A DNA stretch of 64,000 bases from Adenophora triphylla var. japonica (taxonomy: Eukaryota > Streptophyta > Magnoliopsida > Asterales > Campanulaceae). The notes under the pieces were generated by a model. It was given only the letters and a program-made list of their open reading frames with translations, did no database searches and was not told the DNA's origin. Where the stretch lies: positions 992,001 through 1,056,000 of the forward strand of contig JAFEMH010000072.1 in the NCBI GenBank assembly GCA_022495995.1, in the 5' to 3' direction. Each line of letters starts with the position of its first letter. Position 1 is the first letter of the stretch. Both the position numbers and the translations under genes were made by a program. Positions 32,907 through 42,332 of the stretch are shown here, piece after piece.

Positions 32907-33438
32907 TGTTAGAATAGAGTTTATTTAAAAGATGGAAAACAATCAACAAACACATAACACAAGAATATACGTGGTTCACCAATTTGGCTACGTTCACACG
33001 CAAAGGGAGAAAATATTATTATCTTATGAAAATCAATCAATTACAATCTCTAATCTAGTGCACAAATTCTTAGCATAGAATTCCTGTCTGTGCAAATTCT
33101 AGATCTACAGAAACAGATGAGCAAAAGCAACTACAAATATAGTTGGGGTATGCTTATTTATATACCATACTCCTAACCCTACAGGGTTTTACAACCCTAA
33201 GTCAAATCTGCCGCTGAACAGGTTTTTTCCGGTTTATGGCGCGATCACCCATCCCCAAAACAAGTACCCGCGCGATCGCCCCTTTAAGGGCGCGGTCGCT
33301 CGGTTTGGATAGAAACTTTGCGCGGTCGCGATCCCCATACCGCGCGATCGCTCCCCTCGGCTGTGTCAGAAATTTCGAATTTGCTTGTTTAATCCCCTAA
33401 TTTAGGCGTCCCTAACTTAGATTGCACCAAAACCAACA
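32907..33438 (-). repeat. Copia-1 3' LTR
   Basis: 532 bp. On the minus strand it starts TGTTGGTTTTGGTGCAATC, preceded by the polypurine tract AAGGTAGAGATT, and ends ACTCTATTCTAACA. A block at about 33238-33362 holds five GCGCGATCGC / GCGCGGTCGC-type motifs. Confidence 0.8.
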
Positions 33439-33711
33439 AATCTCTACCTTGACATCTAACCTCCAAATCATAACCAGAACTCACCCTCTGCCTCAGATGC
33501 TATTTAATAGCTGCGAACATTCACCAAGTCCAAGCAATGTTGGAACGGACTTCGTGAACATGTCAACAGGATTGTCCGCATTACCCACTTTCTTCTCCTT
33601 GATCCGCTTCTCACTGCTCAGAAAATAATACCTCACATCTAGTGCTTGGTCCTCTCATGATGAACTTGATCATTGTCTAAACAAATTGCACTCAAACTGT
33701 CACAAAATATT
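33439..33711 (-). pseudogene. Copia-1 RNase H, C-terminal end
   Basis: In phase with the frame on the other side of CACTA-2: FCDSLSAICLDNDQVHHERT then KH and a stop, followed in another frame by NADNPVDMFTKSVP, the usual end of Copia RNase H. The polypurine tract follows. Joining 38722 to 33711 with one ATT copy removed gives QNQATIFCDSLSA, an intact family motif. Confidence 0.78.
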
Positions 33712-33724
33712 CACTACTAGAAAA

Positions 33725-33975
33725 AGGTCAATTACCGACGAAAATTTACCGACGGACCCCGTCCGTCGGTATTACCGACGGAAATTCAAGCCTTACCGAC
33801 GGAATTTTATTTTCATTTTGCCGGGATTTTTTTTTTAAAATTTTAATTAAAATCCGTCGGTAAACCTTAAAATTCCGTCGGTATTACCGACGGACCGTGT
33901 CCGCCGGTAATACAGGCGGATATATCCGTCGGTAGGTTGACATTTAAATACGGTAGGTTGACATTTAAATACCCA
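33725..33975. repeat. CACTA-2 left subterminal repeats and 21-bp duplication
   Basis: About nine copies of TTACCGACGGA / TCCGTCGGTA. At 33931-33972 the 21-bp unit GGTAGGTTGACATTTAAATA+C is exactly duplicated in tandem. Confidence 0.85.
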
Positions 33976-34696
33976 TGCTCAGCCCTTTCTTTCTTATTTC
34001 CAACCCTAGCTTTTTCTCTCGTTCTAAACGCCGCTGCAAGTCCCACGCCGTTCGCTCTTCTCCATCTTGTCGTCCGTTCATCATCGCCGTCTCCGATCAG
34101 GTAACACTTCTTTGAATCAATTAACACACACACAATTTACGTATTTCCCCAATCTTCGGTCTTTCTGAATTTTTTGCTCCTCTCTCTAGCACAAGGCCGA
34201 ATCGACGAGCTTCAAATCACCGGGAGAAGCATCGCCGATTGCTGGAAAAATCAGGTTCCTCCTCTCTACATGCTGTTGTTGTTCATTTACTTCATACCTG
34301 CACAGATAATCAGTTTAGGGTTTCCATTTTCTGTTCCATTTTCATATATCTTTTTGTATTCAGATTTGCGAGCGGGACAGGAACTGAAGGATTTAAGGTT
34401 AGTCTAACATTTCCGGATCGGAAAGCTTGTTGCTTTGAACTGATCGAATATTTCCAATCAATGAATCTGAGTATATATTATTTCAAATGGGTGCATAAAT
34501 ACTGTATTTCTTCTAGAATCATGTATTTTAAATACAAGTATAATATAGTGTTATATTTAGTTGCAATTTGTTTGTACTATATACTACGTGACTTGAATAT
34601 AACTCTGTTTAGGAAGAAATTATCTTGATTATTTTTCCATTTGATTTTATGATTCTTTCTTATAGGCTTGCACGCACGCACACACACACACATATA
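33976..34696 (+). other. Leader-like captured sequence in CACTA-2
   Basis: This resembles the start of a plant gene: a CT-rich stretch with CCCTAGCTTTTTCTC, then CTCCGATCAG|GTAACAC (34098-34107), a good 5' splice site. Later come short exon-like pieces ending AAAATCAG|GTTCC (about 34250) and ATTCAG|ATTTGCGAGCGGG...TTTAAG|GTTAG (34363-34400). An AC-repeat lies at 34672-34692. No protein is recognised. Confidence 0.35.
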
Positions 34697-34955
34697 CTCC
34701 CTCCTTCCCATTTCAAATTGCAATGAAACCGTCATACCCGAGAATGAAAAAGAAATATATAATATTAAGGTGTTGGAGGTGTTGTGAGTATAGATAGTGT
34801 AGTAGTATTTATTAGTGGGTGAGAAATAGTAAGTGGTTTGTTGGTGCTTGTATGTTAAGTGAGTACCAATGATTAAAAAAATATTACAAAGTTTTCATTT
34901 TTAGCCTTTACAATTAGTGGGACACCTAAAATTTGCAATTTAAATTGGGATGCTG
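34697..34955. mobile_element. Decayed Stowaway MITE S9
   Basis: The left end CTCCCTCCTTCCCATTTCAA is clear. The right end is decayed (GCAATTTAAATTGGGATG) and lacks the GGAGGGAG terminus, so the right boundary is approximate. Confidence 0.6.
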
Positions 34956-37083
34956 TTTGACCTCGTACTTGTAATGGGGTTTCTTAGTTTTTTTTTTAAT
35001 TGAGTGGGCTACTACATTCGTCCCCAGATGTCTTTTCTTATCCAAGATTTATTTTTCATTTGTAAGTCTTTGAAAAATTTAGTTGATGTAGATATTGATT
35101 TTTGGACCATTGCTTTCTTGGTTGTGACTTAAAGTGAAGATGTTCAGGCATATTTACTCCCTCCTCCCCTTTTCTTGATTTGTTCTATATTATAACTTAT
35201 AAGTGCCAAAGAAGCTGAGTAATATGGTTACATTCATTTATGTTAGGTGTCATTTACATATATTAATAGTTTGTTGAAGTGGCATTTTGACTTATAAAAT
35301 TTGGTCTATTCTTTTGCATCTTATTAGATGGAAGAAAAGCCATTAACAAGTGAGACTATTGCAATGACAGGGTAAACTGGATATGGCCTAGGTATGTATC
35401 AGCCTATCAGCATTTTCTATTCCTGATGCTACGAATATATTCCATACCTTTATTCCACTGCAGGTTTCATATTTCAGCACCGGTTCTCATCTACCTATTG
35501 GTCATGTTTATTGCTTTCATACCTTTATTCCACTGCAGGTTCACAGGAATCCAAATCCACTCGCAGTTCAAAGAGGAGAAGAGGGCTTCTCTCATCTCTC
35601 TAATGATCTTCAAGTTTGTGTAAGAATTTCATCCCTCCTTTTGTACAGGGGAACTTCCTTAGGTGTACGTACTTGCAAGTGATAGATGTTATACACAAAA
35701 TACTCCTATTTCCTGCTATATTATTCATGGTTATTACTGTGCCCACAAATACATCTTTCTTCTAGGAGTGTGTCTTTTGTTAAGGGATCTGTTTATCTAC
35801 CCGACTTCATCTGCTGCAATCAAGCTAGTTTTCATCACAGCATGTTACTCTATTACATACTTCCCATTGCATAGGTTCTGTTCAATGAAAGTCCCGAATC
35901 GCTGATTTTGAAGCATGGGTTTTGGGGATTCAAACTTGAGAGCTTTGCACATTGAGAGATTTCAATTGTATCTTGTAATTCGCATATATGCTTTCCCTGC
36001 TCAAGAAGATCAAATGGTTGATTGTCTCTTAGGAATTATTCTTGATCTGATTTGCCTCTGTTAACTATAATTCCATATTATGATTCATAAATTCTTGCTC
36101 ATCTACCTAACACTATCTATTCTTACCCGGACTACCCATTAAAGAACCCTAATACTTATTCTCGTTTAGAGAAGTTAAGTAGTATGGAGTATATCTTTGC
36201 TGTTTATATATATGATCTATTACTTGCATACCAGTAATTTGTAGGTTCATCATTTTCTCTTACATGTTATACTGATCTTCTTGATGGTGTTTCTAGACAA
36301 ATTCGGTGGATAGCGGAGCCACAAGTTCAGGAATTTCATTAATACCAGGGAATGCAAGTTTACTTGGGTATGTTGGTTTTGAACTTTTTGTAACTGTGTA
36401 TTACATGGGTTCATGCAGCTTACATCCTTTTGTTTTTCATTTCTATGCCAAGCACTATGTGCCATTTAGTTTTGCAAATGAGAAGCATGATATGCATATT
36501 TAAGTATTTTCCTTCATATCTTGCCCTTTCTAATATAACTTCGATTTTGACCTCCAATATAATGTGGATTGCAGTTTATCAAACATGATTATTTGGTGTT
36601 TATTCAACGTCTGAATCCTTTGTCGATGCTACTCCAGATTAAGTATTATGATCTCTCCTTTAGTTTTTTGCCACGTTCTTTACATTTCGTTTAAAGAAGT
36701 CTAAATTTGCAAATTAGGCATGAAATTACCAAGAATTTTTAATGCACCCTGCACTTATAGAATTATACAATCTGGATGCAAAAAGGTTGTCATAATGGTT
36801 TATTCAAAGTAGTTATGAATCTCTAAAATATTGATTTGGTCATTTTTTGAGTGAATTCACAATAGTTCTTACTCTTTCTTTATGCGGTGTGTTTTATGGT
36901 CATATTAATGTATCTCAAATATCTATCCTAAAAGTTTTCAATCTTTAATGGGATGGAGGGAGTACATGATGCATCACTGAAGACAGAAACGTTGTCTGTT
37001 ATGATATAACTATAACCTGTGAACTTAATAGCATCAGTTTGATGTCTGTGTTGTGTTGTGTTTGATGTTGATGCAAGTGCTAA
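34956..37083 (+). other. CACTA-2 interior with unidentified exon-like pieces
   Basis: Mostly AT-rich intron-like sequence. Exon-like pieces with matching splice signals: ATTAG|ATGGAAGAAAAGCC to GACAGG|GTAAAC (35328-35371; frame MEEKPLTSETIAMT), a piece near 35540-35620 (frame NPNPLAVQRGEEGLSHLSN), and one near 36300-36368 (frame TNSVDSGATSSGIS). They may come from one captured gene, but I do not recognise it. A 24-base sequence ending in a splice acceptor is duplicated at 35443 and 35518. Near 36955 GGGATGGAGGGAGTA looks like a lone Stowaway end. Confidence 0.35.
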
Positions 37084-37261
37084 AGGAAGACTTGGAGAGC
37101 AGAGGTTGATAGGATAAGCAGCTTGCCAGACGAGGTTCTTTCGCATATTCTCTCCCTTGTTCCAACCAAATGTGCAGTGGGAACAAGCATTTTGTCAAGC
37201 AGATGGAAGTACCTTTGGACTTCTATCACCAGCTTCGACCTTAAAGGCCCACCTAGCTGGG
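37084..37261 (+). pseudogene. Captured F-box gene fragment (FBD/LRR type), first exon
   Basis: The frame reads [40 protein letters not shown] and TSITSFDL. This is the N-terminal F-box of plant F-box/FBD/LRR proteins, with the conserved [12 protein letters not shown] and SRWK.LW motifs. The F-box would bind SKP1 in an SCF ubiquitin ligase. It ends at GCTGGG|GTAAGG, a plausible 5' splice site. No downstream F-box exon is seen, no start codon is in frame (TAA at 37081-37083), and it lies inside CACTA-2, so it is a captured fragment. Confidence 0.85.
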
Positions 37262-37379
37262 GTAAGGTTTCTCATTTAGATGACTATTCATCTTGTTGAC
37301 TCTCTGTGATGGTTATCTTGGCTGTTATGTGTGTTTGATGAGCATAGTCTGGATTTTTTTGGAAATATTGTGCTTGGTA

Positions 37380-37815
37380 ATGCAACCTCTTTTTCTGGTT
37401 TGAAAATTTAACTTTTCGATGATGTTTCTTGAGAAAATGTTAAGTCTATTGGTATACGTTTGCTAGTTTGAATAGTTGCTATATTTGATCCCTTTTCAAT
37501 GATGTTTGCTGAGAAAATGTTTGATTTTTCGCGCTCTCTTTCTTTGGTTTGAGCAGGTTGCTATATTTGATCCCTTTTCAATGATGTTTCCTGAGAAAAA
37601 TGCTACAAATTTATCCTTTTTTCAATGATGGTGTCTGAGAAATACTTGGAATTTTGGTACCTCTTTGTTGGTTTGAAAATGCCTACAAATTCATCCTTTT
37701 TCAATGATGGATTCTGAGAAAAAAACATGGAATATTTCAATGATGTAAGCTGAGAAAAAACTTGAGATTGTTACCTTTTTTGCTGGTTTGAAAAATGCTA
37801 CAAATTCATCCATAT
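37380..37815 (+). repeat. Minisatellite of TTTCAATGATG...TGAGAAA units
   Basis: About six copies of a unit containing CAATGATG, then TGAGAAAA, GCTACAAATTCATCC and TTTGTTGGTTTGAAAA, with variable spacing (about 45-80 bp). It lies between the captured F-box and transporter exons, where an intron would be. Confidence 0.75.
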
Positions 37816-37957
37816 ATATAAGGGGACGTGTAATCGGTTTGCATATTAGCTACGTGTTTCATTAGTTGTTTATTTTGTAGGGTGTAGCTAACCTTATCTT
37901 TTAGTGGATGTGTCTAATATTGTTAAACGTGGGTTATGGGTGAATTAATTATAACAG

Positions 37958-38087
37958 GAAGGAATAGCAGTGGGAAGAAGCTTTTTTGCCATGTTCAAGA
38001 ATTACCATATTGATGGAAACAAAGAGATGATTGCTTTTGGAATGATGAACATTGTTGGTTCTTGTACTTCTTGCTATCTCACTATCG
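37958..38087 (+). pseudogene. Captured sulfate transporter (SULTR) exon
   Basis: A 130-bp exon bounded by AACAG|GAAGG and ATCG|GTAAG encodes EGIAVGRSFFAMFKNYHIDG, NKEMIAFGMMNIVGS and CTSCYLTI. This matches a highly conserved transmembrane-region segment of plant SULTR proteins (closest in my memory to the SULTR3 group), which carry sulfate across membranes. One extra Phe (SFFAMF) is unusual. No neighbouring SULTR exons are seen. It is in the same orientation as the F-box fragment. Confidence 0.85.
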
Positions 38088-38359
38088 GTAAGATTTAGAA
38101 AAACTAATATGAGGTGGAGTTACTCTGTGAACAAAGGGTTGTAGACAAATAATATCAAAATAGTTGTAATATGTATGTAAAAAAAACTCTTGATGTTTTG
38201 TGCAGGTTGGTTTTGAGAACTTGATGAATGTTGAATTTGATTTTTCATATTTTTATTGAATGTTTAATAGAGTTGTAATTAAATGTTGATATTTTGGTGA
38301 TTGAACATGTTGCAGGTGGTTTTTTAAATATTTCTGATTTTTTTTTTCAATTCTGAACA

Positions 38360-38705
38360 ATTTACCGACGGACATTTCCGTCGGTAAGTTTCTTAAAAAA
38401 TGATAATATTATTACCGACGGAAATAACCGTCGGTTATTAGCAGAATCACCGACGGAAATATCCGTCGGTAATCTCTCCGGCAATACGCCGGATATTGGC
38501 CGGCGACTTTCTTTACCGACGGACCATTTCCGACAACATAAATGCCTTTACCGACGAACGATTCGTCGGTATTACCGACGGACTCTTTCCGTCGGTATTA
38601 CCAACCAGAATATACCGACGGACTCCGACGGACTATTTCCGTCGGTAAAACCTTATTAGCGACGGAAATTGATCTTTACCGACGGAAATTTCCGTCGGTG
38701 AAAGG
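38360..38705. repeat. CACTA-2 right subterminal repeats
   Basis: About fifteen ACCGACGGA / TCCGTCGGT motifs, many as face-to-face pairs (ACCGACGGACATTTCCGTCG), denser than on the left side. Confidence 0.88.
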
Positions 38706-38721
38706 GCAGTTTCTAGTAGTG

Positions 38722-39060
38722 ATTGTAGCCTGATTTTGATGTAACCCAAGGTCGCTGATCAAACCCTTTAGCCATATCCCTTCTTTAGCAGCTTCTATCA
38801 ATAGCATGTAATCTGCCTTTATAGTAGACAATACCACCGTAGATTGTAGAGTAGCATTTCAACTGACAACTAACCCATCAACAGTGAACACATACCCTGT
38901 CGTAGATCTCCTCGTGTCAACATCCCCAGAGTAGTTCGAATCACAATAACCCTCAACTGTACATTATGTAGCACCTCAATAAATGAGCCCAACATCTGAT
39001 TTACCCCTAAGGTAACTGAAGATCCTCTTCACTGCTTGCCAATGTTCCTTAACATGATTT
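38722..39060 (-). pseudogene. Copia-1 RNase H, main part
   Basis: Minus-strand frame: EHWQAVKRIFSYLRGKSDVG, GYCDSNYSGDVDTRRSTTGY (YxDSDxAGD-type motif), VFTVDGLVVS, stop, NATLQSTVVLST and EGIWLKGLISDLGL. TGA replaces the conserved Trp of SWNA-type sequence, and two further stops lie upstream (LIY*GAT*C). The frame is cut by CACTA-2. Confidence 0.82.
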
Positions 39061-40220
39061 CACATGAACCTACTAACAACATTAACAGCATGAGCAAGAT
39101 CTGGCCTAGTGTAAACCATATCATACATCAAACTACCAACTGCACTAGCATAGGGTACTCGAGTCATATACTCTTTCTCCTCATCCGACTTAGGTGCAAA
39201 AGCAACAAACAGACGAGCGTTCACTGCACTTGGAGAATCTAAATGCTTTGCTTTAGAAATGCCAAACCTCTCTAAAAATTTCTTGATGTAACTTTTTTTC
39301 GGATAAGAACAGTTTTCATTGGCTTCTATTTCTATAGATCTCCATACCCAGAATTTTCTTTGTCGCACCCAAATCCTTTATCTCGAACTCTGCAAACAAC
39401 AGGCCCTTCAACGTCTGAATGTACGACTTCTTGACATCCGCTATCAACATATCGTCCATATAAAGAACCAGATATATGATCAAACCATCCACTAACTTGT
39501 TGTGATACATACAACAGTCATACGCGCTCCGCGTGTAGCCAATCTCTGTCATATAGCTGTCAAACCGCTTGTACCACTGTCTAGGTGATAGCTTGATCCC
39601 ATACAAGTACTTCTTTAACTTACACTGATAGAAGTGTGTTTAACTTACATTTAGAAAACTGTTTTCACATCTAACTGCTCGAGCTCCAAATCCTGATGTG
39701 CCTACATTGCTAATAGCACTCTGATAGAAGTGTGTCTAACCACTAGTGAGAAGATCTCATTGTATTCAACGCCCTCCCGCAGTGTGAACCTCCTTGCAAC
39801 TACACGAGCTTTATACTTGACCCCCTCTGATGGTGACATACCTTCCTTCTTCTTGAAGACCTACTTGCAAGTCATAATCTTTCTGCCCTCTGGCCTCTTG
39901 GTTAGCTCCCATGTTGAATTCTTGTGAAGTGACTCCATCTCATCACCCATAGTTTCATGTCACTGAGCGGACTCTGAACATGTAACTGCTTTCTTGAAAT
40001 TAGTTGGCTCTGAAGCATCGGTCTCCATTTCCTCGGCAACCTTAAGTGCATAAGACACCATGTATTCAAAACAATACCTCACTGGATGCTTCACGAAATT
40101 AGCCCGTCTAGCCCTCTCTTGAGCTAACCCATGTTCCTCGGAAATCGGTGATGAACTTTCTGGTGCTTCTGTTTCTGACGGTAGATCCAGATAAACATTC
40201 GACCGTAAACTGCTCAACTC
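39061..40220 (-). pseudogene. Copia-1 reverse transcriptase and the linker before it
   Basis: Pieces on the minus strand: a linker reading ENFVK/HPVRYCFEYMVSYALKV and PTNFKKAVTCSESAQ (40217-39960), then RT blocks SPRQWYKRFDSYMTEIGYTR, LVLYMDDMLIADVKKS (catalytic YMDD) and FEIKDLGATKKILGMEI (39606-39316), and SKAKHLDSPSAVNARLF, ASAVGSLMYDMVYTRPDLAH (39368-39060). Frames change near 39340 and between 39610 and 39960, and stops occur. It is inactive. Confidence 0.82.
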
Positions 40221-41000
40221 TAAAGTATATTGTAGCTACACATGTTTATCATATACTACCAATACCTGATACAACCACAGATCTCATAATAGGATTAAGC
40301 ACAAAGTTTTCATCAAAAACAACATTCCTGCTTATTATTACCCTACCCTCTGATGGAGACCAAATCCGGTATCCCTTTACACCATCCCGATTACCCATGA
40401 AGACTCCCTTTCTAGCCCTCGTCTCTAGCTTCCCATCATCAACATGATAATAACCAGTACAACCAAAAGCCCTTAAACTAGATTAATCAACAGGTTTACC
40501 TGACCATACCTCATTGGGAACTTTGAGACTGATACTTGCATATGGTCCGCGATTTATCAAATAACATGATGTACTAACCGATTATGCCCATAACCGCTTA
40601 GACAACCTTACATTGGAGTGCATGCACCTTGCCCTAGCCAACAATGTATGATTCATACGCTCTGCTAGACCATTTTGTTGTAGTATACCCCTGATAGTGA
40701 GATGTCTAGAAATCCCCACTTGCTTACAAAACTCATCGAACTCTGCACTACAAAACTCTAACCCATTATATGTCCGTAGTCGCTTGATCTTCTTCCCTGT
40801 CTGATTCTCCACTAATGTCTTCCACTGTATGAAGTTGGTGAGAGCCTCACTCTTTTGCTTCATGATGATTACCCAAGTCTTCCTCAAGTAGTCATCAATC
40901 ATGGATAAAAAATACCTGTGACCACTCAATGATTCCTGATGTAAAGGTTCCCAACAATCCGAGTGAATGTAATACAGACTACCTTTCGTTTTATGAACCC
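40221..41000 (-). pseudogene. Copia-1 integrase core
   Basis: An open block at 40929-40582 reads HRYFLSMIDDYLRKTWV (first Asp of the DDE triad), KIKRLRTYNGLEFCSAEF and QQNGLAERMNHTLLARARCM (Glu). In the family the second catalytic Asp is in RTDNGLEF; here it is RTYNGLEF, Asp to Tyr, which should abolish integration. Both sides are broken by stops. Confidence 0.82.
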
Positions 41001-41658
41001 CTTTAACCCCTTTAAGAAACTTTCTTCGCTACATTTTCCCAAGTACACAATGCTTGCATAACTTGAGGTCCTTGACCTTATGGCCACACAGAAGACCATG
41101 ATTATCCAATATATGTATCCCTCTAATGCTCATGTGTCCAAGCCTAATATGCCACAACTTGGTCATATCCTCCTTGACCACTTCAGATAATTCAATCAAT
41201 ACCGACCTTGAAAGCATGCTTCCTTGGAAATACAATGAGCCCCGCTTAAGGCCTCTTAGAATCACTTCAGAACCTTTACATGCTTTAAATTGAACGACCA
41301 CTTAGTTGTTCCAACTTTGGCTTTCCCCTTGCCTTTGCTTTTGGAGCTTTGACCATGCTCCACCACATTGGCTTTGGCCAGACTTGGGGTAAACCTTTGC
41401 TGTCGAGCTGAATAAGAGATATCAGGTTATTCGTTATCTGTGGAACATGCCTCAAATCGTTCAAAGTGCAGAATTTACCATCATAAGTTCGCAGCTTGGT
41501 AGAGCCAATACCAACCACCCTACACGTAACACTGTTGGCTATATAAATATTACCACCATCAGAGTTGCTCGTATCAATTGCAGCATCATTAGCTTCATTG
41601 AGATTTGGAGGCTCGCCTCGCTTCTTCATATGACATTCTGTCTTCCAATATCCCTTTC
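41001..41658 (-). pseudogene. Copia-1 protease remnant and gag-pre-integrase
   Basis: Minus strand: after the knuckle end GYWKTECHMKKRGEPP comes VTCRVVGIGSTKLRTYDGKF and LNDLRHVPQITNNLISL, the C-terminal part of Copia protease. The expected active-site stretch (W-x-x-D-S-G) is absent, the frame passing from DTSNSDGGNIYIAN directly into VTCRVVG. Next is the gag-pre-integrase zinc domain, KLWHIRLGHMSIRGIHIL and LKLCKHCVLGK (41301-41029), with the His/Cys residues kept. Confidence 0.8.
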
Positions 41659-42286
41659 TGATGTAGCACGTATCGAGACGAACCAAGATGGAATAGCACT
41701 TGGCGAAACTGGTAGTTAAACAACCAAGCAAGACTGGAGCACAGGTGCTCGGCCGAGCTAATCCTTGCCTCGGCCGAGGGTTCGAAGACAGAAACTTGGA
41801 TTGTGAAATATGTTTTGCTCGGGCGAGTCAATCCTAACGCTCGGCCGAGCCAAAGCTGTTACACGGCCGTGTTTTTCCTGCGACTCGGCCGTGCTGTTCC
41901 TGAAGGGTTGTGTCTTTTGGGTTAATATTGGTTGCTCGGCCGAGCATGTTCCTTGCCTCGGCCGAGGGGTTGCCTGGAAGGGGTTGGTGCCTGTTCATGA
42001 AAAGCCATGTCTGATGTCTGTTTGTTCGCAAAGGCTGTGTTGGTTCACGGAAGATCATGTCTGTTTATTATTTTCAAACAACATTTGTAAATCAGTATAA
42101 ATACTTCATCCTTCATTTGTAAATGAATCAAGTTTATTATAATCAAATTATTGCTTTGCAATTGTATCCCCTTCAGTTATTATTCTCAAAGTCTAAATAA
42201 CTTTATTACTGAGATTTCTTTGGAAATTCTCATTTGAGATTCGATTAAGCGAGTCTCTGTTAAATTATTCCGCTGCGTACACATCA
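41659..42286 (+). repeat. Gypsy-3 5' LTR with CTCGGCCGAG palindromes
   Basis: 628 bp. Perfect 12-base palindromes GCTCGGCCGAGC or CCTCGGCCGAGG lie at 41747-41758, 41768-41779, 41839-41850, 41934-41945 and 41956-41967, plus ACACGGCCGTGT at 41861-41872. A TATAAATA-type sequence (GTATAAATACTTC, about 42097) is a likely TATA box downstream of them. Confidence 0.92.
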
Positions 42287-42332
42287 TTTGGTATCAGAAA
42301 TCGGACGATCTTTGGGGTTCTCCGACGTGAAG

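Larger units (their letters stand above)
33712..38721. mobile_element. CACTA-2: non-autonomous CACTA element carrying captured host gene fragments
   Basis: 5,010 bp with termini CACTACTAGAAAAAGG (33712 on) and CAGTTTCTAGTAGTG (to 38721). The 3-bp TSD ATT (33709-33711, 38722-38724) is exact. Subterminal ACCGACGGA/TCCGTCGGT arrays occur at both ends. No transposase is seen. The interior has leader-like sequence, an F-box exon (37084-37261), a sulfate transporter exon (37958-38087), other exon-like pieces and a minisatellite, so it is a gene-capturing (transduplicating) element. Confidence 0.92.

Noticed and set aside
36940..36966. Complete Stowaway ending at GGGATGGAGGGAGTA
   Set aside because: Only one end is visible; no matching CTCCCTCC-type start was found within 500 bp upstream.
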